The notes under the pieces were generated by a model. It was given only the letters and a program-made list of their open reading frames with translations, had not been told where the DNA came from and did not search any database. A DNA stretch of 64,000 nucleotides. Origin: Tsukamurella pulmonis (GTDB taxonomy: Bacteria > Actinomycetota > Actinomycetes > Mycobacteriales > Mycobacteriaceae). The stretch is from assembly GCF_900103175.1 (NCBI RefSeq), contig NZ_FNLF01000002.1, positions 3,238,136 through 3,302,135 on the forward strand, in the 5' to 3' direction. Positions 31,941-41,677 of this stretch are shown piece after piece. How positions within the stretch are numbered: position 1 is the stretch's first letter; each line of letters starts with the position of its first letter. Made by a program: the position numbers and the translations under genes.

Positions 31941-33109
31941 CCGACCTGTGGGAGTCCGAGGAGCGGCTCGCCCTGCGCAAGACCGTGACCGCGTTCACCG
32001 AGCGCGAGATCCTGCCGCACCTCGACGACTGGGAGGCCGAGGGCCTCCTGCCGCGCGAGCTCCACAAGAAGGCCGGCGAACTCGGCCTGCTCGGCGTCTC
32101 CTTCCCCGAGTCGGTGGGCGGCGGCGACGGCGACCCCCGCGACGCCCTCATCGTGTGCGAGGCGATGCACGAGGCCGGCGGCTCCGGCGGCCTGTTCGCC
32201 TCCCTGTTCACCTGCGGGATCTCGGTGCCGCACATCATCCTCGCGGGCACCGACGAGCAGAAGTCCCGGTGGGTCGCGCCCGTCCTCGCCGGCGAGAAGA
32301 TCAGCTCCCTGGCCATCACCGAGCCGAACGGCGGCTCCGACGTGGGCCATCTGACGACGACCGCCCGCAAGGACGGAGACCACTACATCGTCAACGGCGC
32401 CAAGACCTTCATCACCTCGGGCGTGCGCGCCGACTGGGTGGTCACCGCCGTGCGTACCGGCGGCGAGGGCGCGAGCGGCATCAGCCTGCTGGTGATCGAG
32501 AAGGGCCTCGACGGTTTCGAGGTCAGCGCTCCGCTCAAGAAGATGGGCTGGCACGCCTCCGACACCGCGGAGCTCTCCTTCACCGACGTCCGCGTCCCCG
32601 CGGAGAACCTCATCGGCCCCGAGGGCAGTGGCTTCCTGCTGATCGGCGCCGCCTTCGTCACCGAGCGGCTGGCTCTCGCGGTGCAGGCCTACTCGCACGC
32701 GCAGCGCTGCCTCGACCTCACGCTCGACTGGGTCCGCCAGCGCGAGACCTTCGGCAAGCCGCTGATCAAGCGGCAGGCGGTGCAGAACACGGTGACCGAG
32801 ATGCGGCGGCGCATCGAGGTGGCCCGCGTCTACAGCCGGCACGTCGCCGATCAGTACTCGGAGGCGCTCGCGTCCGGCGGCCCCGGTGCGGCCGCGGAGC
32901 TGGTACCGCAGGCATGCTTCGCCAAGAACACCGCCGTCGAGTGCGGCGAGTGGGTCGCCAACGAGGCGGTGCAGCTCTTCGGCGGCCACGGCTACATGTC
33001 CGAGTACGAGGTCTCGCGGCACTACCGCGACGTCCGCATCCTCGGCATCGGCGGCGGCACGTCCCAGATCCTCACCACCCTCGCGGCGAACCGACTCGGC
33101 TACAAGTGA
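31937..33109 (+). CDS. acyl-CoA dehydrogenase
   Basis: This 390-residue FAD-dependent acyl-CoA dehydrogenase shows the N-terminal helical domain (LHKKAGELGLLGVSFPESVGGGDGD), the signature LAITEPNGGSDVGHLTTTA, QRETFGKPLIKRQAVQN, and the C-terminal VQLFGGHGYMSEYEVSRHYRDVRILGIGGGTSQI. The start ATG at 31937 overlaps the AtuA stop. It likely oxidises a branched (citronellyl- or isovaleryl-type) acyl-CoA feeding the carboxylase encoded next; AtuD is the nearest functional analogue. Substrate is inferred from the operon only. Confidence 0.93.
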   Translation: MTDLWESEERLALRKTVTAFTEREILPHLDDWEAEGLLPRELHKKAGELGLLGVSFPESVGGGDGDPRDALIVCEAMHEAGGSGGLFASLFTCGISVPHIILAGTDEQKSRWVAPVLAGEKISSLAITEPNGGSDVGHLTTTARKDGDHYIVNGAKTFITSGVRADWVVTAVRTGGEGASGISLLVIEKGLDGFEVSAPLKKMGWHASDTAELSFTDVRVPAENLIGPEGSGFLLIGAAFVTERLALAVQAYSHAQRCLDLTLDWVRQRETFGKPLIKRQAVQNTVTEMRRRIEVARVYSRHVADQYSEALASGGPGAAAELVPQACFAKNTAVECGEWVANEAVQLFGGHGYMSEYEVSRHYRDVRILGIGGGTSQILTTLAANRLGYK

Positions 33110-33161
33110 TTCCCGCTCCAGCTCCCCGGCAGTTCCCCCACCAAGGCAAAGGACTCCCTTC

Positions 33162-34751
33162 ATGACGGTGCTCCGCAGCACACCAGCGCCCGACTCCGGC
33201 GCGTATCGCGAGGCCATGCTCGGCAAGCTCGCCGACCTCACCACCGAGTTCGACAAGGCCCTCGCGGGCGGCGGCGAGAAGTACGTCGAGCGGCACCGCG
33301 GGCGGGGCAAGCTGACCGCCCGCGAGCGGATCGACAGTGTGCTCGATCCCGCCTCCCCGTTCTTGGAGCTGATGCCGCTCGCCGCCTGGGGCAGCGACTT
33401 CCAGGTCGGCGCGTCCCTCGTCGGCGGCATCGGCGTGGTCGAGGGCGTCGAGGTGATGGTGGTCGCCAACGATCCCACCGTCAAGGGCGGAACCTCCAAC
33501 CCGTGGACGCTGCGCAAGTCGCTGCGCCTGAACGACATCGCCAAGGAGAACCGGCTCCCGGTGCTGTCCCTGGTCGAGTCCGGCGGCGCCGACCTCCCCA
33601 CGCAGAAGGAGGTCTTCGTCCCCGGCGGCGCGATGTTCCGCAACCTCACGCAGCTGTCCAAGGCCGGCATCCCCACCATCTCCGTCGTCTACGGCAACTC
33701 CACCGCCGGCGGCGCGTACATCCCCGGCATGAGCGATCACGTGGTGATGATCAAGGAGCGCTCCAAGGTCTTCCTCGCGGGACCGCCCCTGGTGAAGGCC
33801 GCGACGGGCGAGATCTCCGACGACGAGACGCTCGGCGGCGCCGAGATGCACTCGCGCACCTCGGGTCTGGGCGACTACATGGCCAACGACGAGCTCGATG
33901 CGGCGCGCATCGCGCGCTCGATCGTCAAGCGGCTCAACTGGCACAAGCAGGGCGCGGCGCCGTCGAGCCTGGTCAAGCCCCCGCGCTACGACGCGGAGGG
34001 CCTGCTCGACATCGTGCCCGACGATCTGAAGATCCCGTTCGACCCGCGCGAGATCATCGCCCACATCGTGGACGACTCCGATTACGACGAGTTCAAGCCC
34101 CTCTACGGCGGTTCGCTGACCACCGGCTGGGCGAACCTGCACGGCTACCCCATCGGCATCCTCGCCAACGCCCGCGGCGTCCTGTTCTCCGAGGAGGCGC
34201 AGAAGGCCACGCAGTTCATCCAGCTCGCGAACCGCTACGACACGCCTCTGCTGTTCATCCACAACACCACCGGCTACATGGTGGGCGCCGAGTACGAGCG
34301 CGGCGGCATGATCAAGCACGGCTCGATGATGATCAACGCGGTCTCCAACTCGGAGGTGCCGCACCTCTCGCTCATCGCCGGTGCTTCGTACGGCGCCGGG
34401 CACTACGGCATGGCGGGTCGCGCCTTCAACCCGCGCTTCCTGTTCTCCTGGCCCAGCGCCCGCTCGGCCGTCATGGGGGCCAAGCAGCTCGCCGACGTGG
34501 TCACCGAGGTCGCCGCGGCCTCCGCCGCCTCGCGGGGGCAGGCCATGGACCCGGCGTTCGTCGACGGCATGCGCACCGCCATCGAGACCCAGATCGACAA
34601 GGAGTCGTTGCCCGCCTTCATGTCCGGGATGCTCTACGACGACGGCATCATCGATCCCCGCGACACCCGCACGGTCCTCGGCATGGCGCTCTCCGCCATC
34701 CACAACGGCCCCGTCCACGGCACCGACGCCTTCGGCGTCTTCCGGATGTGA
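33162..34751 (+). CDS. acyl-CoA carboxylase, carboxyltransferase (beta) subunit
   Basis: This 529-residue carboxyltransferase begins at ATG 33162 (MTVLRSTPAPDSGAY). It shows KLTARERIDSVLDPASPFLEL, the acyl-CoA binding VSLVESGGADLPTQ-type region, YGNSTAGGAYIPGMSD and the C-terminal GASYGAGHYGMAGRAFNPRFLFSWPSAR. It resembles methylcrotonyl/geranyl-CoA carboxylase beta subunits (MccB, AtuC). It is paired with the biotin-carrying alpha subunit 7 bases downstream. Confidence 0.93.
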   Translation: MTVLRSTPAPDSGAYREAMLGKLADLTTEFDKALAGGGEKYVERHRGRGKLTARERIDSVLDPASPFLELMPLAAWGSDFQVGASLVGGIGVVEGVEVMVVANDPTVKGGTSNPWTLRKSLRLNDIAKENRLPVLSLVESGGADLPTQKEVFVPGGAMFRNLTQLSKAGIPTISVVYGNSTAGGAYIPGMSDHVVMIKERSKVFLAGPPLVKAATGEISDDETLGGAEMHSRTSGLGDYMANDELDAARIARSIVKRLNWHKQGAAPSSLVKPPRYDAEGLLDIVPDDLKIPFDPREIIAHIVDDSDYDEFKPLYGGSLTTGWANLHGYPIGILANARGVLFSEEAQKATQFIQLANRYDTPLLFIHNTTGYMVGAEYERGGMIKHGSMMINAVSNSEVPHLSLIAGASYGAGHYGMAGRAFNPRFLFSWPSARSAVMGAKQLADVVTEVAAASAASRGQAMDPAFVDGMRTAIETQIDKESLPAFMSGMLYDDGIIDPRDTRTVLGMALSAIHNGPVHGTDAFGVFRM

Positions 34752-34758
34752 GGAAAGC

Positions 34759-36714
34759 ATGACGACATTCGATTCCGTCCTCGTCGCCAACCGCGGCGAG
34801 ATCGCCCGCCGCGTCATCGCGGCGGCCCACGCCCGCGGCCTGCGCGCCGTGGCCGTCTACTCCGATCCGGACGCGAACGCGCCGCACGTCGCCGAGGCCG
34901 ACGAGGCCGTCCGGCTGCCCGGCGAGTCCCCCGCGGACACCTACCTGCAGGCCGAGAAGATCATCGCCGCGGCGAAGGCCACCGGTGCGCAGGCGATCCA
35001 CCCCGGCTACGGCTTCCTCTCCGAGAACGCAGACTTCGCGGCCGCGGTGCAGGCCGCCGGCCTGATCTGGATCGGACCCTCCCCCGAGGCCATCACCGCG
35101 ATGGGCTCGAAGGTGGCGGCGAAGGCACGCCTCGCGGACGCCGGCGTCCCGATGCTCACCAACCTCACGCCCGACCAGGTCTCCGACAAGGACTTCCCCG
35201 TACTGGTGAAGGCGTCGGCGGGCGGCGGCGGCCGCGGCATGCGCGTGGTGCGCACCCGCGCCGAGCTCCAGGACAACCTCGACGCCGCCGAGCGCGAGGC
35301 GAAGTCGGCTTTCGGCGACGGCACCGTCTTCTGCGAGCGCTACCTCGAGCGCGGCCGCCACATCGAGGTCCAGGTGATGGCGGACGCGCACGGCACGGTC
35401 TGGGCCGTGGGCGAGCGCGAGTGCTCGATCCAGCGGCGCCACCAGAAGGTGCTCGAGGAGGCTCCGTCGCCGCTCGTGGAGCGGCATCCCGCCATGCGGA
35501 TGGCGCTGTACGAGGCGGCTGCCAACGCCGCGAAGGCGATCGGCTACACCGGGGCCGGCACCGTCGAGTTCCTCGCGACCGACGAGGGCGAGTTCTTCTT
35601 CCTCGAGGTCAACACCCGCCTGCAGGTGGAGCACCCCGTCACCGAGGCCACCACGGGCCTCGATCTGGTCGGGCTGCAGTTCGACGTGGCCGCCGGCCTG
35701 CCCCTCCCCTCCGCCGAGCCGCCCGCGACCCGCGGGTGGGCGATCGAGGCCCGCCTCTACGCCGAGGACCCCGCCAACGACTGGCGGCCCGCCGCCGGCA
35801 CCGTGCACCGCTTCGAGGTGCCCGGTGTGGTCAGCGAGTTCTCGGGTCCGGACCGCCCCGGCATCCGCCTCGACAGCGCGCTGGCGCGCCGCGACAGCGT
35901 GGTCGAGGTCTTCTACGATCCGATGCTGGCCAAGGTGATCGGCTTCGCCCCGACCCGTGCGCAGGCGCTCGCGATCACGGAGGCCGCGCTGCGCAAGGCC
36001 GTGATCCACGGCCTGACCACCAACCGCGACCTGCTGGTGCGCGTCCTCGCCGATGCCGATTTCAAGGCCGGCGATTTCGCGACCGACTTCCTGACCGGCG
36101 AGCGGCTCGAGCGTCTCGCCGCGCCCCTGCTGGGCGAGGACGAGCTGGCGGAGGCCGCGTCGGCCGCCGGCGCCGTGCTGGATCGACGGGGCGCCGCGGC
36201 GAGCCCGCTGCCGCACGTCGCCCCGGGCTGGCGCAACATCGGCGCACGCACGCTCGCGCCCGAGTTCCGCACCGCCGACGAGCGGGAGTTCACCGCCGAC
36301 GGTGCCGGCGTCGCCTCCGTCCTCGACGACGGCGAGCGAGCGAGCGTGGCCGTCGAGCGGGACGGGGTCCGGCGCACCTTCGCCGTGACCGCCTACCCCG
36401 GCGACCAGACGGTGGTGGAGGTGGAGACCGCGCGGGGCGCGGCGACGCTGACGCTGGTGAACCGGCTGCCGTCCGCCGATGCCGCCGCGGCGGCGGGTTC
36501 CCTGCTCGCCCCCATGCCCGGCGTGATCACCCGGATCGGCGCCGCCGAGGGCGATTCCGTCACCGCCGGCCAGCCGGTGCTGTGGATGGAGGCCATGAAG
36601 ATGGAGCACGCCATTTCGGCCCCGGCGGACGGGGTCATCGCCTCGATCCCCGTCGCGGTCGGTCAGAACATCGATGCCGGCGCCGTCGTCGCCGTGCTGG
36701 AAGATACGGAGTAG
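34759..36714 (+). CDS. acyl-CoA carboxylase, biotin carboxylase + BCCP (alpha) subunit
   Basis: This 651-residue protein begins at ATG 34759 with FDSVLVANRGEIARRV. The ATP-grasp biotin carboxylase covers about 1-450 (KASAGGGGRGMRVV, ERECSIQRRHQKVLEEAPS, EVNTRLQVEHPVTE). The C-terminal biotin domain carries the lysine in WMEAMKMEHAI. It carboxylates its biotin with bicarbonate and ATP and hands it to the beta subunit. The AtuF/LiuD type is expected from the AtuA neighbour. The longer upstream frame is in another gene. Confidence 0.95.
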   Translation: MTTFDSVLVANRGEIARRVIAAAHARGLRAVAVYSDPDANAPHVAEADEAVRLPGESPADTYLQAEKIIAAAKATGAQAIHPGYGFLSENADFAAAVQAAGLIWIGPSPEAITAMGSKVAAKARLADAGVPMLTNLTPDQVSDKDFPVLVKASAGGGGRGMRVVRTRAELQDNLDAAEREAKSAFGDGTVFCERYLERGRHIEVQVMADAHGTVWAVGERECSIQRRHQKVLEEAPSPLVERHPAMRMALYEAAANAAKAIGYTGAGTVEFLATDEGEFFFLEVNTRLQVEHPVTEATTGLDLVGLQFDVAAGLPLPSAEPPATRGWAIEARLYAEDPANDWRPAAGTVHRFEVPGVVSEFSGPDRPGIRLDSALARRDSVVEVFYDPMLAKVIGFAPTRAQALAITEAALRKAVIHGLTTNRDLLVRVLADADFKAGDFATDFLTGERLERLAAPLLGEDELAEAASAAGAVLDRRGAAASPLPHVAPGWRNIGARTLAPEFRTADEREFTADGAGVASVLDDGERASVAVERDGVRRTFAVTAYPGDQTVVEVETARGAATLTLVNRLPSADAAAAAGSLLAPMPGVITRIGAAEGDSVTAGQPVLWMEAMKMEHAISAPADGVIASIPVAVGQNIDAGAVVAVLEDTE

Positions 36715-36720
36715 CAGGAC

Positions 36721-37899
36721 ATGAGCACAGGACCCATCTCGCTGGACGTCATCGAGTCCGAGGAGCGCCAGGCGCTCCGCGCCACGGTCTCGGAACTGGG
36801 TCGCAAGTTCGGCCCCGAGTACATGCGCGAGAAGATCGCATCGGGCGAGGGACCCACCGAGCTGTGGAAGGCGGCGGGCGATCTCGGCCTGGTCGGCGTG
36901 AACATCGCCGAGGAGTACGGCGGCGGCGGTGCCGGCATGTACGAGCTGGGCATCGTCGGCGAGGAGCTCGCCGCGGTCGGCTCGTCGCTGCTCATGCTGG
37001 TGGTCTCCCCGGCGATCAACGGCACCATCATCTCCAAGTTCGGCACCGAGGAGCAGAAGCAGCGCTGGCTGCCCGGTATCGCCTCGGGCGAGACCATCGC
37101 CGCCTTCGCGATCACCGAGCCCGACGCCGGCAGCAACAGCCACCGGATCACCACCACCGCTCGCCGGGACGGTGACGACTGGATCATCTCGGGCCAGAAG
37201 ACCTTCATCTCCGGCATCGAGCTCGCCGACGTGATCCTCGTGGTCTCGCGCAGCGAGGACGCCAAGACCGGCAAGCTGCGTCCCGCGCTGTTCCTCATGC
37301 CCACCGATTCCCCCGGCCTGCAGAAGACGAAGATCCCCATGGAGGTCGGCCTCCCGGAGTCGCAGTGGACGCTGTTCTTCGACGACGTGCGGCTGCCCGC
37401 CGAGGCGCTCGTCGGCGAGCCGGACGCGGCCATCGCGCAGCTCTTCGCCGGGCTCAACCCCGAACGCATCATGGCCGCAGCGGGTTCCGTGGGCTCGGCC
37501 CGGTACGCGATCGACCGCGCGGTGGACTACGCCAAGCAGCGCACCGTCTTCAAGGTCCCGATCGGTGCGCACCAGGCGATCGCCCACCCGCTGGCCGAGC
37601 TCAAGGTGGAGACGGAGCTGGCGAAGCTGATGCTGCAGAAGGCCGCCACGCTCTACGACGCCGGTCAGGAGTTCGCCGCCGCCGAGGCCGCGAACATGGC
37701 GAAGTTCGCCGGCGGCGAGGCCGGGGCGAAGGCCGTCGACCGCGCGATCCATTCGCTCGGCGGCAACGGCCTGACCACCGAGTACGGCCTGGCGCAGATG
37801 CTCGTCGCCTCGCGCCTGTTCCGCATCGCGCCGGTCAGCCGCGAGATGGTGCTCAACTTCATCTCCGAGCACACGCTCGGCCTGCCCAAGAGCTACTAG
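36721..37899 (+). CDS. acyl-CoA dehydrogenase, second copy of the operon
   Basis: This 392-residue protein has LGLVGVNIAEEYGGGGAGM, the flavin-contacting IAAFAITEPDAGSNSHRITTTA, and a C-terminal SLGGNGLTTEYGLAQMLVASRLFRIAPVSREM region. It begins 6 bases after the carboxylase stop. Two acyl-CoA dehydrogenases in one operon fit successive oxidation of a branched isoprenoid acid and its shortened product. Substrate is unknown. It differs clearly from the copy at 31937. Confidence 0.92.
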   Translation: MSTGPISLDVIESEERQALRATVSELGRKFGPEYMREKIASGEGPTELWKAAGDLGLVGVNIAEEYGGGGAGMYELGIVGEELAAVGSSLLMLVVSPAINGTIISKFGTEEQKQRWLPGIASGETIAAFAITEPDAGSNSHRITTTARRDGDDWIISGQKTFISGIELADVILVVSRSEDAKTGKLRPALFLMPTDSPGLQKTKIPMEVGLPESQWTLFFDDVRLPAEALVGEPDAAIAQLFAGLNPERIMAAAGSVGSARYAIDRAVDYAKQRTVFKVPIGAHQAIAHPLAELKVETELAKLMLQKAATLYDAGQEFAAAEAANMAKFAGGEAGAKAVDRAIHSLGGNGLTTEYGLAQMLVASRLFRIAPVSREMVLNFISEHTLGLPKSY

Positions 37900-37909
37900 G
37901 AGGGACGCG

Positions 37910-38698
37910 ATGACCGACGATCCCCTGGTCCGGTACGAGACGCGGAGCGGTGCTACCTTCCTCACCATCGACAGCCCGCACAACCGCAACGCCATCTCGC
38001 AGCGGCTCCTCGCCGACCTCAGCGCCGGCCTGGAGCGGGCCGCGGCCGACGACGCGGCGCGCGCGGTGGTGCTCACGCACACCGGCACGACGTTCTGCGC
38101 CGGTGCGGATCTCAAGGAGGCCGCGGCGAACGGTGCCGGCTCGGACCCGAAGTCGCGCACGCTCGCGATGATCGGCGCGATGCGCGGGATCATCGAGTGC
38201 CCCAAGCCGGTGATCGCCCAGGTCGACGGCCACGTCCGGGCCGGCGGCTTCGGCCTGATCGGCTCCTGCGACTTCGTCTTCGCCGGTCCCGCCGCGTCGT
38301 TCGCTGTCACGGAGACGCGGATCGGGGTGGCGCCGGCGATGGTCTCGCTGGTGCTGCTGCCGCACCTGCCCTCCCGCGTCGCCTCCACCCTGCTCCTGAC
38401 GGGGCGGAAGTTCGACGCCGCGGAGGCGGCCGGGTACGGCCTCATCACCGCGGCCGTGGCGGATCCCGCGGCGGCCGTCGCGGAGCAGCTCGCCGAGCTG
38501 CAGCTGTGCAGCCCGCAGGGGCTCCGGGAAACGAAACAGATCCTCTGGCACGACATCCTGCGTTCCTTCGACGAGCGGGCCGACGCGCTCGGCGAGCAGT
38601 CCGCGCGCCTGTTCGGCTCCGCCGAGTCCGTCGAGGGGATCACGGCGTTCCTGCAGAAGCGCGCGCCGAGCTGGGCCGAACCGGTATCGGCGGAATAG
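37910..38698 (+). CDS. enoyl-CoA hydratase/isomerase family protein
   Basis: This 262-residue crotonase-fold protein contains TIDSPHNRNAISQRLLADL, oxyanion-hole residues in FCAGADLKEA and HVRAGGFGLIGSCDFVFA, and the C-terminal ETKQILWH helix. It probably hydrates the carboxylated unsaturated intermediate (AtuE-type step). A GGAGGGACGCG ribosome site precedes the ATG. It is the last enzyme gene of the operon; a tetR gene follows after 10 bases. Confidence 0.9.
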   Translation: MTDDPLVRYETRSGATFLTIDSPHNRNAISQRLLADLSAGLERAAADDAARAVVLTHTGTTFCAGADLKEAAANGAGSDPKSRTLAMIGAMRGIIECPKPVIAQVDGHVRAGGFGLIGSCDFVFAGPAASFAVTETRIGVAPAMVSLVLLPHLPSRVASTLLLTGRKFDAAEAAGYGLITAAVADPAAAVAEQLAELQLCSPQGLRETKQILWHDILRSFDERADALGEQSARLFGSAESVEGITAFLQKRAPSWAEPVSAE

Positions 38699-38708
38699 GC
38701 TGCATCCG

Positions 38709-39323
38709 ATGACTCCCCTCCGCCCGCCCATCCGCGCACCCCAGCAGTCCCGTAGCCGGGAGACCCGGCAGCGCCTGCTGGAGACCACCATCGCCTCGCT
38801 CGCGGCGCGCGGCTGGACCGCCACCACGGTGGGCAGTGTGGCGCGGCAGGCGGGGGTCTCGCGCGGCGCCGCGCAGCACCACTTCCCCACCCGGGAGGAC
38901 TTGATCAGTGCCGCACTGGAGTACATGGGCGAGCAGCGTCTCGCCCAGGTGGCCCAGGCCGGTGCGGCGGTGCCCGAGGGCCCCGACCGCCCGTACGCGG
39001 TGGCTCGCCTGATCGTCGAGTACTACACGGACGACCTGTTCAAGGCGGCGCTGCACGTGTGGACCGCCGCCGCGAGCGACGACGCGCTGCGCGAGCGGAT
39101 GCTGCCTTTCGAGAACAAGCACTCCCGTGAGGTGTTCGCGCTCGCGATGCGCCTGCTGGGGGTGGACCGGGACGACGACGAGGCCCGTCGCGCCGTGCAG
39201 GCGACGCTCGATCTCGCCCGCGGCCTCGGCCTCGCGGACCTGCTCTCCGACGACGCCGCCCGCCGCGAGCAGGTCGTCGAGTTCTGGGGACGGCAGCTCG
39301 CCGCTGTGGTCGCCTCGCGCTGA
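38709..39323 (+). CDS. TetR family regulator of the terpene-type operon
   Basis: This 204-residue TetR protein has an N-terminal HTH (RQRLLETTIASLAARGWTATTVGSVARQAGVSRGAAQHHFPTREDLI) and a ligand-binding helical domain. It lies at the end of, and co-directional with, the catabolic operon, so it is probably its local regulator, released by an acyl-CoA intermediate (inference). It is convergent with recG, with only 5 bases between stops. Confidence 0.9.
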   Translation: MTPLRPPIRAPQQSRSRETRQRLLETTIASLAARGWTATTVGSVARQAGVSRGAAQHHFPTREDLISAALEYMGEQRLAQVAQAGAAVPEGPDRPYAVARLIVEYYTDDLFKAALHVWTAAASDDALRERMLPFENKHSREVFALAMRLLGVDRDDDEARRAVQATLDLARGLGLADLLSDDAARREQVVEFWGRQLAAVVASR

Positions 39324-39328
39324 GGCGC

Positions 39329-41677
39329 TTACGCCTTGTCGAGGTAGTCGCCGCGGTCGCCGCCGAGGACGACCTCGTTCATCGCGCGCAGCGCGGGATG
39401 GCGCTCCAGCTCCGGGTCCTCGCCGACGATCCCGTAGGCGAGGTCGCGGGCGGCGGCCAGCACGTCACCGTCGTGCGCGAGGTCCAGGAAGCTCAGGCGC
39501 CGGGCCAGGCCCGACTGGTCGACGCCCAGGATGTCGCCGAAACCGCGGTACTCGAGATCGAGCTGGGCGAGCGCGAAGCCGTCGACCGTGTCGGCCACCG
39601 CGTTCAACCGTCCGAGAGTGCGCTCCGATCCGCTCGCGGTGATGAGCAGGCAGAGGCCGGGGAGGCCGCCACGACCGACGCGGCCGCGCAGCTGATGCAG
39701 CTGGCTGATGCCGAAGCGGTCGGCGTCGCGCACCACCATCGTGGTCGCGTTCGCCACGTCCACGCCGACCTCGATCACGGTGGTGGCCACCAGGATGTCG
39801 ATCTCGCCGGCGGCGAAGGTCGCCATGATCTCGGACTTCTCCTCGGCGGGCAGGCGCCCGTGCAGGAGCGCGATCCGGTGCTCGCCGAGCGGGCCGGCGG
39901 CCAGCTCGTCGTACATCTCGATGGCGGAGACGGTCTTCGGCTTCGCGTTCTCCTCCTCGGGCTCATCCCGGGAGGCGGTGCGCGTCGCGGCCTTCGGGGC
40001 CGCAGCGGGCTTGTCGAAGTCGTAGTCCTCGTCGGTGAAGCCGGCCTTGGCCTGCTCACCCGTGGCGTCGTCGCCGATCCGGGGGCACACCACGTAGACC
40101 TGCCGGCCGGCGCGCACCTCCTCGTCGACGCGCGCCCACGCCCGCGCCACCCAGGCCTCACGATCCTCGGGGACCACGGAGGTCTGGATCGGCTGGCGGC
40201 CGCGCGGGAGCTCCCGCAGCACGGAGGTCGTCATGTCGCCGAACTGCGCGAGGGCGACGGTCCGCGGGATCGGCGTCGCCGTCATCACCAACAGGTGCGG
40301 CATGGATTCGTCGTCGGTGCTCTCACCGGTCCCCTTGCGCCGCAATCGGTCGCGCTGCTCGACGCCGAACCGGTGCTGCTCGTCGACCACGACCAGGCCC
40401 AGCCGGAAGAACTCGACCGTGTCCTCCAGCAGCGCGTGGGTGCCGATCACGATGCCGGCCTCACCGGTCACGATGCGCAACAGCGCCGCCCGCCGCTGCT
40501 TGACCGTCATCGAACCCGTCAGCAGGGTCACCGTCGTCGCCGCCTCGGCCGCGCCCAGCTGTCCCGCCTGCGCCAGGTCGCCGAGCATCGAGGTGATCGA
40601 CAGCAGGTGCTGGGTCGCCAGCACCTCCGTCGGGGCGAGCAGCACGGCCTGGTGCCCCGCGTCGACCGCGGCCAGCATCGCCAGCAGCGCGACGAGGGTC
40701 TTACCCGAGCCGACCTCGCCCTGCAGCAGACGGGTCATCGGGTGGTCGCGGGCCATGTCGCCCACGATCTCCGCGAGCACCTCCTCCTGGCCCGCGGTGA
40801 GCGCGAACGGAAGCCGCTCCCGGAGCCCGGCCTGCAGCGGACCGTCGGGGGCGTGCAGCGGCGGCGCCCCGACGATGCCGACGTCATGCGCACGGCGCGC
40901 GAGGGCGCTCTCGATCGCCACGGCCTCGTCGAAGGCGAGGCGCCGGCGGGCCCCGTCGGCCTGGGCGCGACCGTCGGGCTTGTGCGCGGCGCGCACGGCG
41001 TCGTCGAGGCTCATCAGTGCGTGCGCCGCGACGAAGTCGGCGGGCAGGGACTCCGGCACCGGAGCGAGGCGCTGCAGCACGCTGTCCACGAGCGAGAGGA
41101 TCAGCCACGTCGGCATGTTCTTGGTGCCGTGGTAGATCGGGACGGTGGGCTGCATCAGCAGGCTCAGGTCGGCGAACTTGAGCCGCTTGGAACCCGCCTT
41201 GGTCGAGCCGGCCTCGTTGGCGGCGAGCGCCTCCGCCGACGTGATCGAAGTGTCCGGCAGGACGAGCCACTCGGGGTGGGTGAGCTGCAGCTTGCCGTTG
41301 AACTCCCCCAGCCGCCCGATCAACAGCAGCTGCCGGTCCTGCTGGATCGGCTTGGGCAGGTAGTTGAAGAAGGTCACGTCGTAGGCCCGGACCTTGTTGA
41401 CCACCTGCACCTTGAACATCTTCTTGCCGCGGTGGTGCGCCCGGGGCGGGGTGATCGCGGTGACGGTGCCGATGACCACCACGTCGTCGCCGATCCGGGG
41501 TTCGGAGCGCCGCGTACCGTCGTCCTCGACGGCTCCGCCCTCGTAGCGGAAGGGGAAGTGCCGCAGCAGATCACCGACGGTGAACAGGCCCAGCTCGGCG
41601 GTCGCCGCCTCGGCGATCTCGGGGTCGAGCGCCTCGGCCAGCGGCGTCTGCAGCGTCAGCGTGCGCGCGGAACTCAT
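39329..41677 (-). CDS. recG: ATP-dependent DNA helicase RecG
   Basis: This 782-residue protein starts at ATG 41677, overlapping the stop of the DAK2 gene. The N-terminal wedge/OB domain spans about 60-200. Helicase motifs are LLQGEVGSGKTLVALLAM (Walker A), DEQHRFGVEQRDRLRRKG (DExH), VMTATPIPRTVALAQFGDM and the C-terminal ATTVIEVGVDVANATTMVVRDADRFGISQLHQLRGRVGRG. RecG remodels stalled replication forks and Holliday junctions. An acidic, low-complexity insert near residues 550-590 (EEENAKPK) lies between the two RecA-like lobes. The apparent 1046-residue frame reaching 42469 is not real beyond the start. Confidence 0.96.
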   Translation of the reverse strand: MSSARTLTLQTPLAEALDPEIAEAATAELGLFTVGDLLRHFPFRYEGGAVEDDGTRRSEPRIGDDVVVIGTVTAITPPRAHHRGKKMFKVQVVNKVRAYDVTFFNYLPKPIQQDRQLLLIGRLGEFNGKLQLTHPEWLVLPDTSITSAEALAANEAGSTKAGSKRLKFADLSLLMQPTVPIYHGTKNMPTWLILSLVDSVLQRLAPVPESLPADFVAAHALMSLDDAVRAAHKPDGRAQADGARRRLAFDEAVAIESALARRAHDVGIVGAPPLHAPDGPLQAGLRERLPFALTAGQEEVLAEIVGDMARDHPMTRLLQGEVGSGKTLVALLAMLAAVDAGHQAVLLAPTEVLATQHLLSITSMLGDLAQAGQLGAAEAATTVTLLTGSMTVKQRRAALLRIVTGEAGIVIGTHALLEDTVEFFRLGLVVVDEQHRFGVEQRDRLRRKGTGESTDDESMPHLLVMTATPIPRTVALAQFGDMTTSVLRELPRGRQPIQTSVVPEDREAWVARAWARVDEEVRAGRQVYVVCPRIGDDATGEQAKAGFTDEDYDFDKPAAAPKAATRTASRDEPEEENAKPKTVSAIEMYDELAAGPLGEHRIALLHGRLPAEEKSEIMATFAAGEIDILVATTVIEVGVDVANATTMVVRDADRFGISQLHQLRGRVGRGGLPGLCLLITASGSERTLGRLNAVADTVDGFALAQLDLEYRGFGDILGVDQSGLARRLSFLDLAHDGDVLAAARDLAYGIVGEDPELERHPALRAMNEVVLGGDRGDYLDKA

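Noticed and set aside
34648-38739. A 1363-residue minus-strand open frame across the carboxylase/dehydrogenase genes
   Set aside because: It is a GC-rich antisense shadow; the plus strand holds clearly recognisable enzymes with proper spacing.
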